Shown here piece after piece: positions 1 through 6,277 of a stretch of DNA of 8,259 nt. The notes under the pieces are model-generated. The model did not search any database, was not told the DNA's origin, and was given only the letters and a program-made list of their open reading frames with translations. Position 1 is the stretch's first letter, and every line of letters begins with the position of its first letter. Both the position numbers and the translations under genes were made by a program. This stretch comes from Clostridia bacterium (GTDB lineage Bacteria; Bacillota; Clostridia; Oscillospirales; CAG-382): assembly GCA_017613815.1 (NCBI GenBank), contig JAGADB010000052.1, forward strand, positions 1-8,259. Direction: 5' to 3'.

Positions 1-1652
1 AGAATCTTTCTTTGTATGCTGTCACGAAAGCCATTGAGGCAGGTGAGATTACCGCATACGATCGGCAGGTTCTTTCGCAGATTGCCGTATTTGGACCCGG
101 ATGCATCACTGTTCGTCGATATGCTTCCGACCAGGGTAAGGTTGCAGATTCTGCCGTCCTGACTGACTTGTCTGAAAAGACCGCAGTAGTTTTCGTCGTT
201 CCAACCAACGGTTATAGAATGGCCTTTTCCGTCGAAAATGCCGTTGTACTGATTGTCAATATAAAGCTTCGTCTTTTCCGAAACGTCTATATCGTTTTTA
301 AGAACCGCGCAAAGATCGCATTGTCCGCCGTTTACTTTATTGACGAAATAGGCGAAATCATCCGCAGTTCTGATTATAATCGTCGGATTTAAACTGTTTT
401 TGAAAAACGGCCTGAAGCCCTTGACCATTGTCCAGACGTTGTCGAAATCGAAGCCCGGAAAAGAGTTCTGTTTTCTAAAAGCAAAGGCTTCCATTTCGGC
501 GCTGTTTGAAGCGCCGTTTCCATTTCCGATGAGACTTAATCCATGAACGCCGTAGCAGTATTCCGCCGTTCCGTAGTTATGTCCCACGATGCTGCCGACC
601 GAGGGATCTCCTCCCGAAGCCGTGACGTTTGCGTTTGAAAAATAGTTAAAGCAGCACCTGATTGCAGTTTTTTCCATATTTCCGCCCGTAATGCCTCCGG
701 CATGGACGCTTTGTCCTTCCGCGCGGACGTTTCCCGTGTTATAGCAGTTTTCTACAGACGATTCCTTGTAGTCAGAAATATAATAGTTGAGCGTGCCCGC
801 GATGCCGCCGGCAAAACCGCTTTTTCCGTTTACGGAGACTTCTCCGGCGTTTTGGCATATTTTGATTATTCCGCCGTCAGAGCAATCTCCCGCAATACCG
901 CCGACGATGGAGGAGCCTTCCCCTTCCGCCGATATATTTCCGTCGTTACGGCAGCTTTCTATCGTTCCGTAGTTATATGCCGCGATGCCGCCGGCCGTTG
1001 ACGGCCGGCCTTTAACAGAAATGCTTCCCGAAAAGACGCATTTTCTTATTGTTCCGTAGTTTCTTTCGACGACTCCGCCGGCACAGTCTTCTGTTGCTGT
1101 TTCTCCGCTTATATTAAGCGTGCTTAAGCAGCCTTCTATCAGTCCGTAATTATAAAAGGCAATTCCGACCGGTTCGGAGCCGCCTATTTCAAGCGTTCCG
1201 CAAACGGTAAGGTCCTTTATTACGCCTTTTTCGCCAATGTAATAAAACAGTAATTTGCAATTCGGTCCATTGCCGATTTTTATGGAAAAACCTTTTCCGT
1301 CGAAGGTTCCGTTATACGGGTTTGACTCCGAGTCGCCGATTTCAGAATTATGATAATCATTAAAATCAATATCCGCCGTAAGCTCGGCGTTCAGTTCGTT
1401 TTCGCCGCCGTTTACGCGGCTTGCAAATGCCGCAAATTCTTCCGCCGTGCCGATTTTGACGGTCTCCGCTTCTTCTCCGGAATCGGAAAGCGCAAGCTGT
1501 ACGCCGTAATCGCTTTCAATCTCGAACGGCGGCTCTGTTTTTTCAATTCTTTCGGGTTCGCTCTTTAAAACCTGCGAAAAAGCCTCCACAGGCATAAGCG
1601 TAAAGCACATAAACAGTGCAAGTAAACCCGCAGTTATCCTTCTTTTAAGCAT
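1..1652 (-). CDS. Secreted GLUG-repeat protein, C-terminus beyond window
   Basis: The reading frame runs from ATG at 1650-1652 to the left edge without a stop: 550 codons, 3'-partial. The start is set by a GGAGG (1661-1665 on the plus strand) 8 nt upstream. Residues 1-26 form a signal peptide: MLKRR, a hydrophobic core, then a likely cut after VEAFS. A polar stretch (27-65) precedes module A (67-158), which has a TAEEFAAFASRVNGG start and a YNGTFDGKGFSI motif. Seven GLUG-like repeats of about 30-37 residues follow (158-376), each of the form GGIAG-x-NYGTI-x-C. A closing segment (about 393-418) contains FDFDNVWTMV. Module A then recurs as module B (427-512: TADDFAYFVNKVNGG, YNGIFDGKGHSI). GLUG proteins are generally surface or secreted and are thought to form beta-helix-like folds, with roles in adhesion or cell-surface structure. 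The substrate or partner is unknown here, and an anchor, if any, would lie in the missing part. It starts 20 bp after the lipoprotein stop, so co-transcription is likely. Family call is secure; function is not. Confidence 0.85.
   Translation of the reverse strand, partial: MLKRRITAGLLALFMCFTLMPVEAFSQVLKSEPERIEKTEPPFEIESDYGVQLALSDSGEEAETVKIGTAEEFAAFASRVNGGENELNAELTADIDFNDYHNSEIGDSESNPYNGTFDGKGFSIKIGNGPNCKLLFYYIGEKGVIKDLTVCGTLEIGGSEPVGIAFYNYGLIEGCLSTLNISGETATEDCAGGVVERNYGTIRKCVFSGSISVKGRPSTAGGIAAYNYGTIESCRNDGNISAEGEGSSIVGGIAGDCSDGGIIKICQNAGEVSVNGKSGFAGGIAGTLNYYISDYKESSVENCYNTGNVRAEGQSVHAGGITGGNMEKTAIRCCFNYFSNANVTASGGDPSVGSIVGHNYGTAEYCYGVHGLSLIGNGNGASNSAEMEAFAFRKQNSFPGFDFDNVWTMVKGFRPFFKNSLNPTIIIRTADDFAYFVNKVNGGQCDLCAVLKNDIDVSEKTKLYIDNQYNGIFDGKGHSITVGWNDENYCGLFRQVSQDGRICNLTLVGSISTNSDASGSKYGNLRKNLPIVCGNLTCLNGFRDSIQRKI
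525..1181 (-). repeat. Array of seven GLUG-like coding repeats
   Basis: This covers residues 158-376 of the secreted protein. The units begin at about residues 162, 193, 221, 251, 282, 319 and 353. The recurring elements are GGI-A/T-G, then NYGTI or a variant, then a cysteine, then an N-x-G-x-V/I turn. Every unit has a cysteine at the equivalent place (C175, C205, C234, C266, C303, C333 or C334, C366). The repetition also shows in DNA: the plus strand carries gttccgtagtt near 571, 964 and 1051. Units differ enough in sequence that the array looks old rather than recently amplified. Confidence 0.8.
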
Positions 1653-1672
1653 CTTTTTTCCCTCCCTGAAAA

Positions 1673-2284
1673 TCAGTCTGTGTATTCTTCAACGTATGAT
1701 GCGTCTCCGAGCCCGTAAAACTCGACGGATTTCACCGTCATCGCTCCGAGCGCCTCGTATTCGTCTTTTTCAAGCGTTTCAAACACCCCGTCGAAGTAAA
1801 TGATATATGCGAACGGGTCCTTGTTCATATAGAACATATTATCGTCAAGGTAGTAGCCCTCGCAGTACCAGCCCTCGTCCAAAAGCTCGCTGCCCGTCTT
1901 TCCGACAAGCTTGTCGAGCTCGCTCTGAGGCGGAATTTTGTCGCTCAGGTTTTCGTAAATTTCAATTTCAAGAGGAAAGACGAGTTCGTCGAACCTGTCG
2001 TCGTAGCCTTCTTCTTCGTAATCAAGCTCCATGATTGCGTCGAAGGTCTCTTCCGGCATGGGCGCCTGAACGCGGTAATATTTTCCGTCCACGCCGAACA
2101 CGTAAACGTAATATTCTTCGTAAGCGGTGGACTGCCAATATTCGTAGTCGTTTGCGTTCACCGCGTCTTCTATCGTTTTTAAGGATTTGAGCCTGAATCC
2201 CGTGCCTTCCGACGAAAAATCACAGCCCGTAAGCACAAGGATTGCCAAAATAATGATAATTCCGCAAATCAAAGCCCTTTTCAT
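1673..2284 (-). CDS. Acidic, tyrosine-rich lipoprotein of unknown function
   Basis: This 203-aa protein is exported and lipid-anchored. After MKR comes a hydrophobic stretch (4-18) ending in the lipobox LTGC, with Cys21 as the predicted lipidated residue. The mature part has no membrane segment. It has roughly 45 Asp/Glu against 14 Lys/Arg and about 21 tyrosines, so it is strongly acidic. Notable stretches are YYVYVFGVDGKYYRV (58-72), a very acidic run at 86-100, and LVGKTGSELLDEGWY (126-140) followed by FAYIIYFDG (158-166). I do not recognise a family. The alternating aromatic segments suggest a small beta-rich extracytoplasmic domain, which is inference only. The start is supported by GGAGGG 7 nt upstream (2292-2297). 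It lies 33 bp after metH and 20 bp before the GLUG protein, which suggests shared transcription with at least the latter. The two may act together at the cell surface. Confidence 0.8.
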   Translation of the reverse strand: MKRALICGIIIILAILVLTGCDFSSEGTGFRLKSLKTIEDAVNANDYEYWQSTAYEEYYVYVFGVDGKYYRVQAPMPEETFDAIMELDYEEEGYDDRFDELVFPLEIEIYENLSDKIPPQSELDKLVGKTGSELLDEGWYCEGYYLDDNMFYMNKDPFAYIIYFDGVFETLEKDEYEALGAMTVKSVEFYGLGDASYVEEYTD

Positions 2285-2317
2285 GTCTTTTCCCTCCGTA
2301 TTACCGTTTTTTGAAAT

Positions 2318-4717
2318 CTATATTATCTGCTGCGCAAAGCGCACCGTTTCCATGGCGTCCTTTGCGTATTTGTCCGCGCCTATTTTGTCGGCGTAGTCCT
2401 TGGTCAGCACCGCGCCGCCTACGACTATCTTGCACCACGGCGCCTCTTTTTTGAGAAGCTTTATCGTCTCCTCCATCGCGGGAACCGTCGTCGTCATAAG
2501 GGCGCTCAAGCCCACGAGCGGCGCGCGGTATTCCACCGCCGTTTTCGCAATCTCCTCCGGCGGCACGTCTTTGCCGAGGTCGATTACGTTATAGCCGTAA
2601 TTCTGCAAGAGAAGTTTTACTATGTTCTTTCCTATGTCGTGAATGTCGCCCTTTACCGTTGCGAGAATGAAATTTCCCTTGTTTTCTCCGTTTTCCTTTC
2701 CCGCCTGCGCCGATTTTATGACTTCAAACGCGCTTTTTGCGGTTTCGGCGCTGATGAGAAGCTGGGGCAGGTAGACCGTCTTGTTTTCAAAGCCCTCGCC
2801 GACCGTGTTCAGCGCCGGGATAATCTGTTCGTTTATAATATCGAGCGCGCTCTTTTTTTCGAGCAGTTTTTTTGTGCATGCCGCCGCTTTTTCCTTTAAT
2901 CCTTTAATTATCGCGGTTTTCAGCTCGTTTTCGCCGCTTTCTTTTCCGTTTTCCTCCGTTTTTCCGCCGTTTTCGGAAATTATGGATTCCGAAAAACTCT
3001 GCGCCGCTGAAATATACCTTTCGCAGTTGACGTCAAAGCCTTTGAGCGCCATGTAGGCAAGGTAGGTCTTCATAATGTCCGCGGAGTAGGGGTTTACTAT
3101 CGCGGCGGAAAGCCCATTTTCAAGTGCGAGCGCGAAAAACAGACCGTTTACCGTGCCTCTCGACGGCAGTCCGAACGACACGTTGGATACCCCAAGGGAC
3201 GTGTGCGCGCCCAGCTCTTCCTTTACTCTTTTTACGGCTTCGAGCGTCGTTCCCGCCGCTTTTCCGTCGGCGCTTACGGTAAGCGCCAGCGTATCGAAAA
3301 TTATATCTTTTTTGTCAATTCCGTATTTTTCGGCGGTTTTAAGTATTTTTTTCGCAACTTCCACTCTGCCGCGCGCCGTTTCGGGAATTCCGTTTTCGTC
3401 AAGCGTCAGCGCAACAACCACGCCGCCGTATTTTTTGACGAGCGGGAACACCGCTTCCATGCTCTCTTTTTTGCCGTTCACGGAGTTTATCATGGCTTTT
3501 CCGTTATATATTCTCAGCGCCGACTCCATCGCCTTTACGTCGGCGGTGTCTATCTGAAGCGGCAGGTCCACAACCGCCTGAAGCTCCTTTACCGCCTCGG
3601 TAAGCATCTTTTTTTCGTCGATTTCGGGAAGTCCGACGTTTACGTCGAGCACGTGCGCTCCCTTTTCCTGCTGGCCTATGCCCTCAGACAGAATATATCC
3701 CACGTCGTTTTCCAGAAGCGCCTGCTTGAACCGCTTTTTGCCCGTCGGATTGATGCGCTCGCCGATTAAAACCGGCTCTTTTCCGAACTCCACGGCGCAG
3801 GCGTACGACGAAACGACGGTTATATTCTTCTTTTCAACGGGAACGGGCTTTGTTTTTCCGATTTTTTCCCTTAACGCCTTTATATATTCCGGCGTGGTGC
3901 CGCAGCAGCCGCCGACTATGCGCACACCCATATTTAAGAGCTTTTCCATTTCTTCCGAAAACTCTTTTTCGTCCACGTCGAATACCGTTTTGCCGTCAAC
4001 CGACTTGGGAAGTCCCGCGTTTGGCTTTATTATTACGGGAACGGAGGCGTTTTCGAGCAGTTTTTCCGCAACGGGAAGAAGCTGTTTCGGGCCGAGAGAG
4101 CAGTTCGCTCCGACCGCAAACGCACCCATGCCTTCGGCAAGAGCAACCATCGCCTCGGGAGGCGCGCCCGTCATTAGCTTTCCGTTTTCGCCGTAGGCGT
4201 TTGAAACTATAACGGGAAGACTGCTGTTCTCCTTTGCGGCGAGCAGCGCCGCTTTGGTCTCGTAGCAGTCGTTCATGGTTTCTATAAGTATTAAGTCGGC
4301 GCCGTATTTTACGCCGAGTTTTACAGTCTGCGCAAAGACAGCTACCGCGTCCTCGAAACCGAGGTCGCCGAGCGGCTTTAAAAGCTTGCCGGACGGTCCT
4401 ACGTCAAGGGCGACGAACTTTTCCTGCGGCGCTTTGCTTAATTTTGCGGCGTTTTTTGCGTTGTTTACCGCGGATTTTATGATTTCTTCGAGCTCGGACT
4501 CCGAAAATTTAAGGGAATTCGCGCCGAAAGTGTTGGTGCATACGACGTTGCTTCCCGCGTCGAAATATGCTTTGTGAACGTCCGTTATGACGTCGGGGTG
4601 CGTAATATTCCAAAATTCCGGGTGCTCGCCGGGCATGAGACCTTTCTCCTGCAAAAGCGTGCCGGTGCCGCCGTCAAAACATATTACGTTTTCTTTTGAA
4701 AATTCAATAAAATCCAT
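2318..4717 (-). CDS. metH: Cobalamin-dependent methionine synthase, lacking activation domain
   Basis: It transfers the methyl group of 5-methyl-tetrahydrofolate to homocysteine through cobalamin, giving methionine and tetrahydrofolate; cytoplasmic. The 799 residues hold three modules. The homocysteine domain (about 1-290) has FDGGTGTLLQ near the start and the three zinc-ligand cysteines C206 (GANCSLGP), C271 and C272 (GGCCGTTP). The pterin-binding domain (about 313-570) begins LIGERINPTG and carries DVNVG (358-362). A polar Glu/Lys/Asn-rich linker (575-598) leads to the B12 cap (about 599-680, with YLPQLLISAETAK) and the B12 Rossmann domain (681-799). In the last, D691-x-H693-x-x-G696 supplies the lower-ligand histidine. 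E. coli MetH is about 1,227 aa; the missing ~330 residues are the AdoMet-binding activation domain, encoded next door at 4742-5326. A GGGAG about 7 nt upstream of the ATG supports the start; the stop is TAG. Confidence 0.95.
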   Translation of the reverse strand: MDFIEFSKENVICFDGGTGTLLQEKGLMPGEHPEFWNITHPDVITDVHKAYFDAGSNVVCTNTFGANSLKFSESELEEIIKSAVNNAKNAAKLSKAPQEKFVALDVGPSGKLLKPLGDLGFEDAVAVFAQTVKLGVKYGADLILIETMNDCYETKAALLAAKENSSLPVIVSNAYGENGKLMTGAPPEAMVALAEGMGAFAVGANCSLGPKQLLPVAEKLLENASVPVIIKPNAGLPKSVDGKTVFDVDEKEFSEEMEKLLNMGVRIVGGCCGTTPEYIKALREKIGKTKPVPVEKKNITVVSSYACAVEFGKEPVLIGERINPTGKKRFKQALLENDVGYILSEGIGQQEKGAHVLDVNVGLPEIDEKKMLTEAVKELQAVVDLPLQIDTADVKAMESALRIYNGKAMINSVNGKKESMEAVFPLVKKYGGVVVALTLDENGIPETARGRVEVAKKILKTAEKYGIDKKDIIFDTLALTVSADGKAAGTTLEAVKRVKEELGAHTSLGVSNVSFGLPSRGTVNGLFFALALENGLSAAIVNPYSADIMKTYLAYMALKGFDVNCERYISAAQSFSESIISENGGKTEENGKESGENELKTAIIKGLKEKAAACTKKLLEKKSALDIINEQIIPALNTVGEGFENKTVYLPQLLISAETAKSAFEVIKSAQAGKENGENKGNFILATVKGDIHDIGKNIVKLLLQNYGYNVIDLGKDVPPEEIAKTAVEYRAPLVGLSALMTTTVPAMEETIKLLKKEAPWCKIVVGGAVLTKDYADKIGADKYAKDAMETVRFAQQII

Positions 4718-4741
4718 GATTTTCTCCCGTTTTTGCGGTTT

Positions 4742-5326
4742 TTATCCTATAATTCCCATTATCGCCGTAACCGACTTCGACGGCGACATGAGCATGCTGT
4801 CGTTGAGGGTGAGCCCTATGTGTTTTTCGCAGTTAAGTACCGAAAATATGTCCTTCTGGCTTGACAGGTCCAGATCCCCGTAGCCGGGACTGAATCTCGG
4901 CTTCGTCTCGCAGTTCATTTCCTTTTTTATGTCCCCGCAGAACGCGTCGCAAAGCGCTTCGATGCGCTCGGCGCCGAGCGCTTGGAGCATTACCGCCTTC
5001 GACGGAGCAAGAGAACCGTATTTTGCGATAAGGCGGTCTATTCCCACTCCCGCCGTCGCTGCGAAAACGACGGCTCTTTTGCAGTCCTTCAGATTTTCCG
5101 CAAGGTCCTTCGATTTCACCGAAAAAGCGCCGAAATCGCATAATTCAGCGCGTATTTTTACGTCGAAAACCGAGTAGCAGACCTTTAATGACAGTCCTTC
5201 CTCCGCTTCGGCTATACATTCGTCGAGAAGCTTTCCGAAAACGGCTTCCTCATCTCTGCAGCCGGCGTAGCGCAGAACTTCCTTTCTGTCTACGGGCGGA
5301 TTTTCGTAAAATTTCGTGAAAACCAT
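4742..5326 (-). CDS. Stand-alone methionine synthase activation protein
   Basis: This 194-aa protein matches the C-terminal activation domain of MetH. That domain binds S-adenosylmethionine and remethylates cobalamin after it is accidentally oxidised to the inactive cob(II) form, with an external electron donor. The diagnostic segment is RFSPGYGDLDL (144-154), matching the AdoMet-binding R-x-x-x-G-Y motif of the E. coli domain through R144, G148 and Y149. It is followed by GLTLNDSMLMSPSKSVTAI (171-189), equivalent to the LTES...M.P..SVSG region. The first ~80 residues are less conserved and may form the helical part or the MetH contact. Known relatives are separate proteins encoded beside short MetH in Thermotoga and many Clostridia. 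Its ATG lies one base after the metF stop, and metH starts 24 bp beyond its own stop. Translation is therefore probably coupled to metF, and all three products are likely made together. Confidence 0.88.
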   Translation of the reverse strand: MVFTKFYENPPVDRKEVLRYAGCRDEEAVFGKLLDECIAEAEEGLSLKVCYSVFDVKIRAELCDFGAFSVKSKDLAENLKDCKRAVVFAATAGVGIDRLIAKYGSLAPSKAVMLQALGAERIEALCDAFCGDIKKEMNCETKPRFSPGYGDLDLSSQKDIFSVLNCEKHIGLTLNDSMLMSPSKSVTAIMGIIG

Positions 5327-5327
5327 A

Positions 5328-6206
5328 CTATTTTCCGAGAATGTCGGACAGGTTCGCCTGAATTTTCGCGGCGACGTCCGGCTTGTTCATAGAGTAAACG
5401 TGCACGTTCGTTATTCCGTTTGCGTAAAGGTCAATTATCTGGTCGGTCGCGTAGGCGATTCCCGCCTGCTTCATAGCCGTAGGGTCTGTTCCGAACTTGT
5501 CCACAAGGGATTTGAACCTCTGCGGCATAAACGAGCCCGAGAGTTTTATCGCCCTGTCAACCTGGTTTGCGTTGGTTATCGGCATGATGCCGGGAATGAC
5601 AGGCACGGTGATGCCCGCTTCCCTTATTTTATAAAGGAAGTTGTATAAAAGGTTGTTGTCGAAGAACATCTGCGTCGTGAGAAAATCGCAGCCCGCCTCG
5701 ACCTTTTCGCGAAGGCGCTTTATGTCCTCCTTCTGATTTTCGCTTTCGGGATGTATTTCCGGATAGCACGCGCCGCCGACGCATAAATTTTTGTCGGCGG
5801 ACTTGAGTTCACAAACCAGCTCCACAGCGTATCTGTAATCCCATTTGCTGCGGTCGGCGTTCATAAGTTGTTCGGGTATGTCGCCTCTGAGCGCCATGAC
5901 GTTCTCTATGCCGGCGCCAAGGATTTCCCGTATCTTTTCGGCGACGGTCTCTTTCGTCGAGGCGACGCAGGTCAGGTGCGCCAAAGTCGGCACGCCGAAG
6001 CGGTCTTTTATGTTTTTTGCGACGTCGAGGGTGTATTTGCTCGTGCCGCCGCCCGCGCCGTAGGTAACGCTTATAAACGAGGGCTTTAATTCGGCTATCT
6101 TTTCCGTCGCCTCTTTCACGCTCTCGAAAGCCGTTTCCGTCTTTGGCGGAAACACCTCGAACGAAAGAGTTAGCTTGTTTTGTGTGATAATGTCGATGAT
6201 TTTCAT
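5328..6206 (-). CDS. metF: Methylenetetrahydrofolate reductase
   Basis: It reduces 5,10-methylene-tetrahydrofolate to 5-methyl-tetrahydrofolate with a flavin cofactor, supplying the methyl donor for the MetH encoded just downstream. The 292-aa length fits bacterial MetF (E. coli 296). Visible family motifs are SFEVFPPK (15-22) with the catalytic glutamate E17; SVTYGAGG (46-53); ALRGDIP (105-111) with D109, equivalent to E. coli D120; GGACYPEIHPE (144-154); TTQMFFD (177-183) with Q179, equivalent to Q183; and PGIMPI (205-210). It is a single-domain FAD enzyme with no C-terminal extension. In acetogens MetF works with a MetV partner. No metV is present here, so NADH or ferredoxin as donor cannot be decided from the sequence. 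An AGGA-type site lies about 8 nt before the ATG. The 68-bp upstream gap holds two inverted repeats and no clear promoter, so transcription may come through from guaA. Confidence 0.95.
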   Translation of the reverse strand: MKIIDIITQNKLTLSFEVFPPKTETAFESVKEATEKIAELKPSFISVTYGAGGGTSKYTLDVAKNIKDRFGVPTLAHLTCVASTKETVAEKIREILGAGIENVMALRGDIPEQLMNADRSKWDYRYAVELVCELKSADKNLCVGGACYPEIHPESENQKEDIKRLREKVEAGCDFLTTQMFFDNNLLYNFLYKIREAGITVPVIPGIMPITNANQVDRAIKLSGSFMPQRFKSLVDKFGTDPTAMKQAGIAYATDQIIDLYANGITNVHVYSMNKPDVAAKIQANLSDILGK

Positions 6207-6222
6207 GGTTTTTTCCTTTTTT

Positions 6223-6256
6223 CAGTTATTAGTTAATAACTATTAACTAACAGTTG
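6223..6256. repeat. AT-rich inverted repeat between guaA and metF
   Basis: TTAGTTAAT (6229-6237) and ATTAACTAA (6242-6250) are perfect reverse complements around the 4-nt loop AACT. Allowing one mismatch and two G-T pairs, the stem extends to 15 bp (6223-6237 with 6242-6256). It sits 6 nt upstream of the metF ribosome binding site region. The stem is almost all A-T and has no following T-run, so it is a poor terminator. A protein-binding operator, an mRNA-stability element or a dispersed intergenic repeat are the alternatives. Sequence observed; role inferred. Confidence 0.7.
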
Positions 6257-6277
6257 ATTTTCGCTTCGCGAAAATCA
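6255..6277. repeat. Perfect 10-bp hairpin spanning the guaA stop codon
   Basis: TGATTTTCGC (6255-6264) and GCGAAAATCA (6268-6277) pair perfectly around a 3-nt loop. The guaA stop codon (6275-6277, read TGA on the minus strand) forms the first three bases of the stem on the transcript. On the minus strand the stem is followed by AACTGTTAG rather than a run of T, so it is not a textbook intrinsic terminator. It may protect the guaA mRNA 3' end, pause transcription, or be part of a repeat family together with the adjoining AT-rich inverted repeat. Confidence 0.75.

Noticed and set aside
12..392. Plus-strand open frame of 126 codons at the left edge
   Set aside because: Antisense to module B of the GLUG protein, whose frame shows a duplicated module and fits the gene.
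525..1181. CRISPR or minisatellite array
   Set aside because: The periodicity is at protein level (GLUG repeats), with diverged DNA and no constant repeat/spacer lengths.
3203..3769. Plus-strand open frame of 188 codons
   Set aside because: Antisense to the pterin-binding domain of metH; Arg/Tyr/Phe-rich shadow translation with no motif.
6207..6274. SAM or cobalamin riboswitch upstream of metF
   Set aside because: The 68-bp gap is too short and is taken up by two simple inverted repeats.
6255..6277. Intrinsic terminator of guaA
   Set aside because: The stem is perfect but neither strand has a T-run after it, so it was listed as an inverted repeat.
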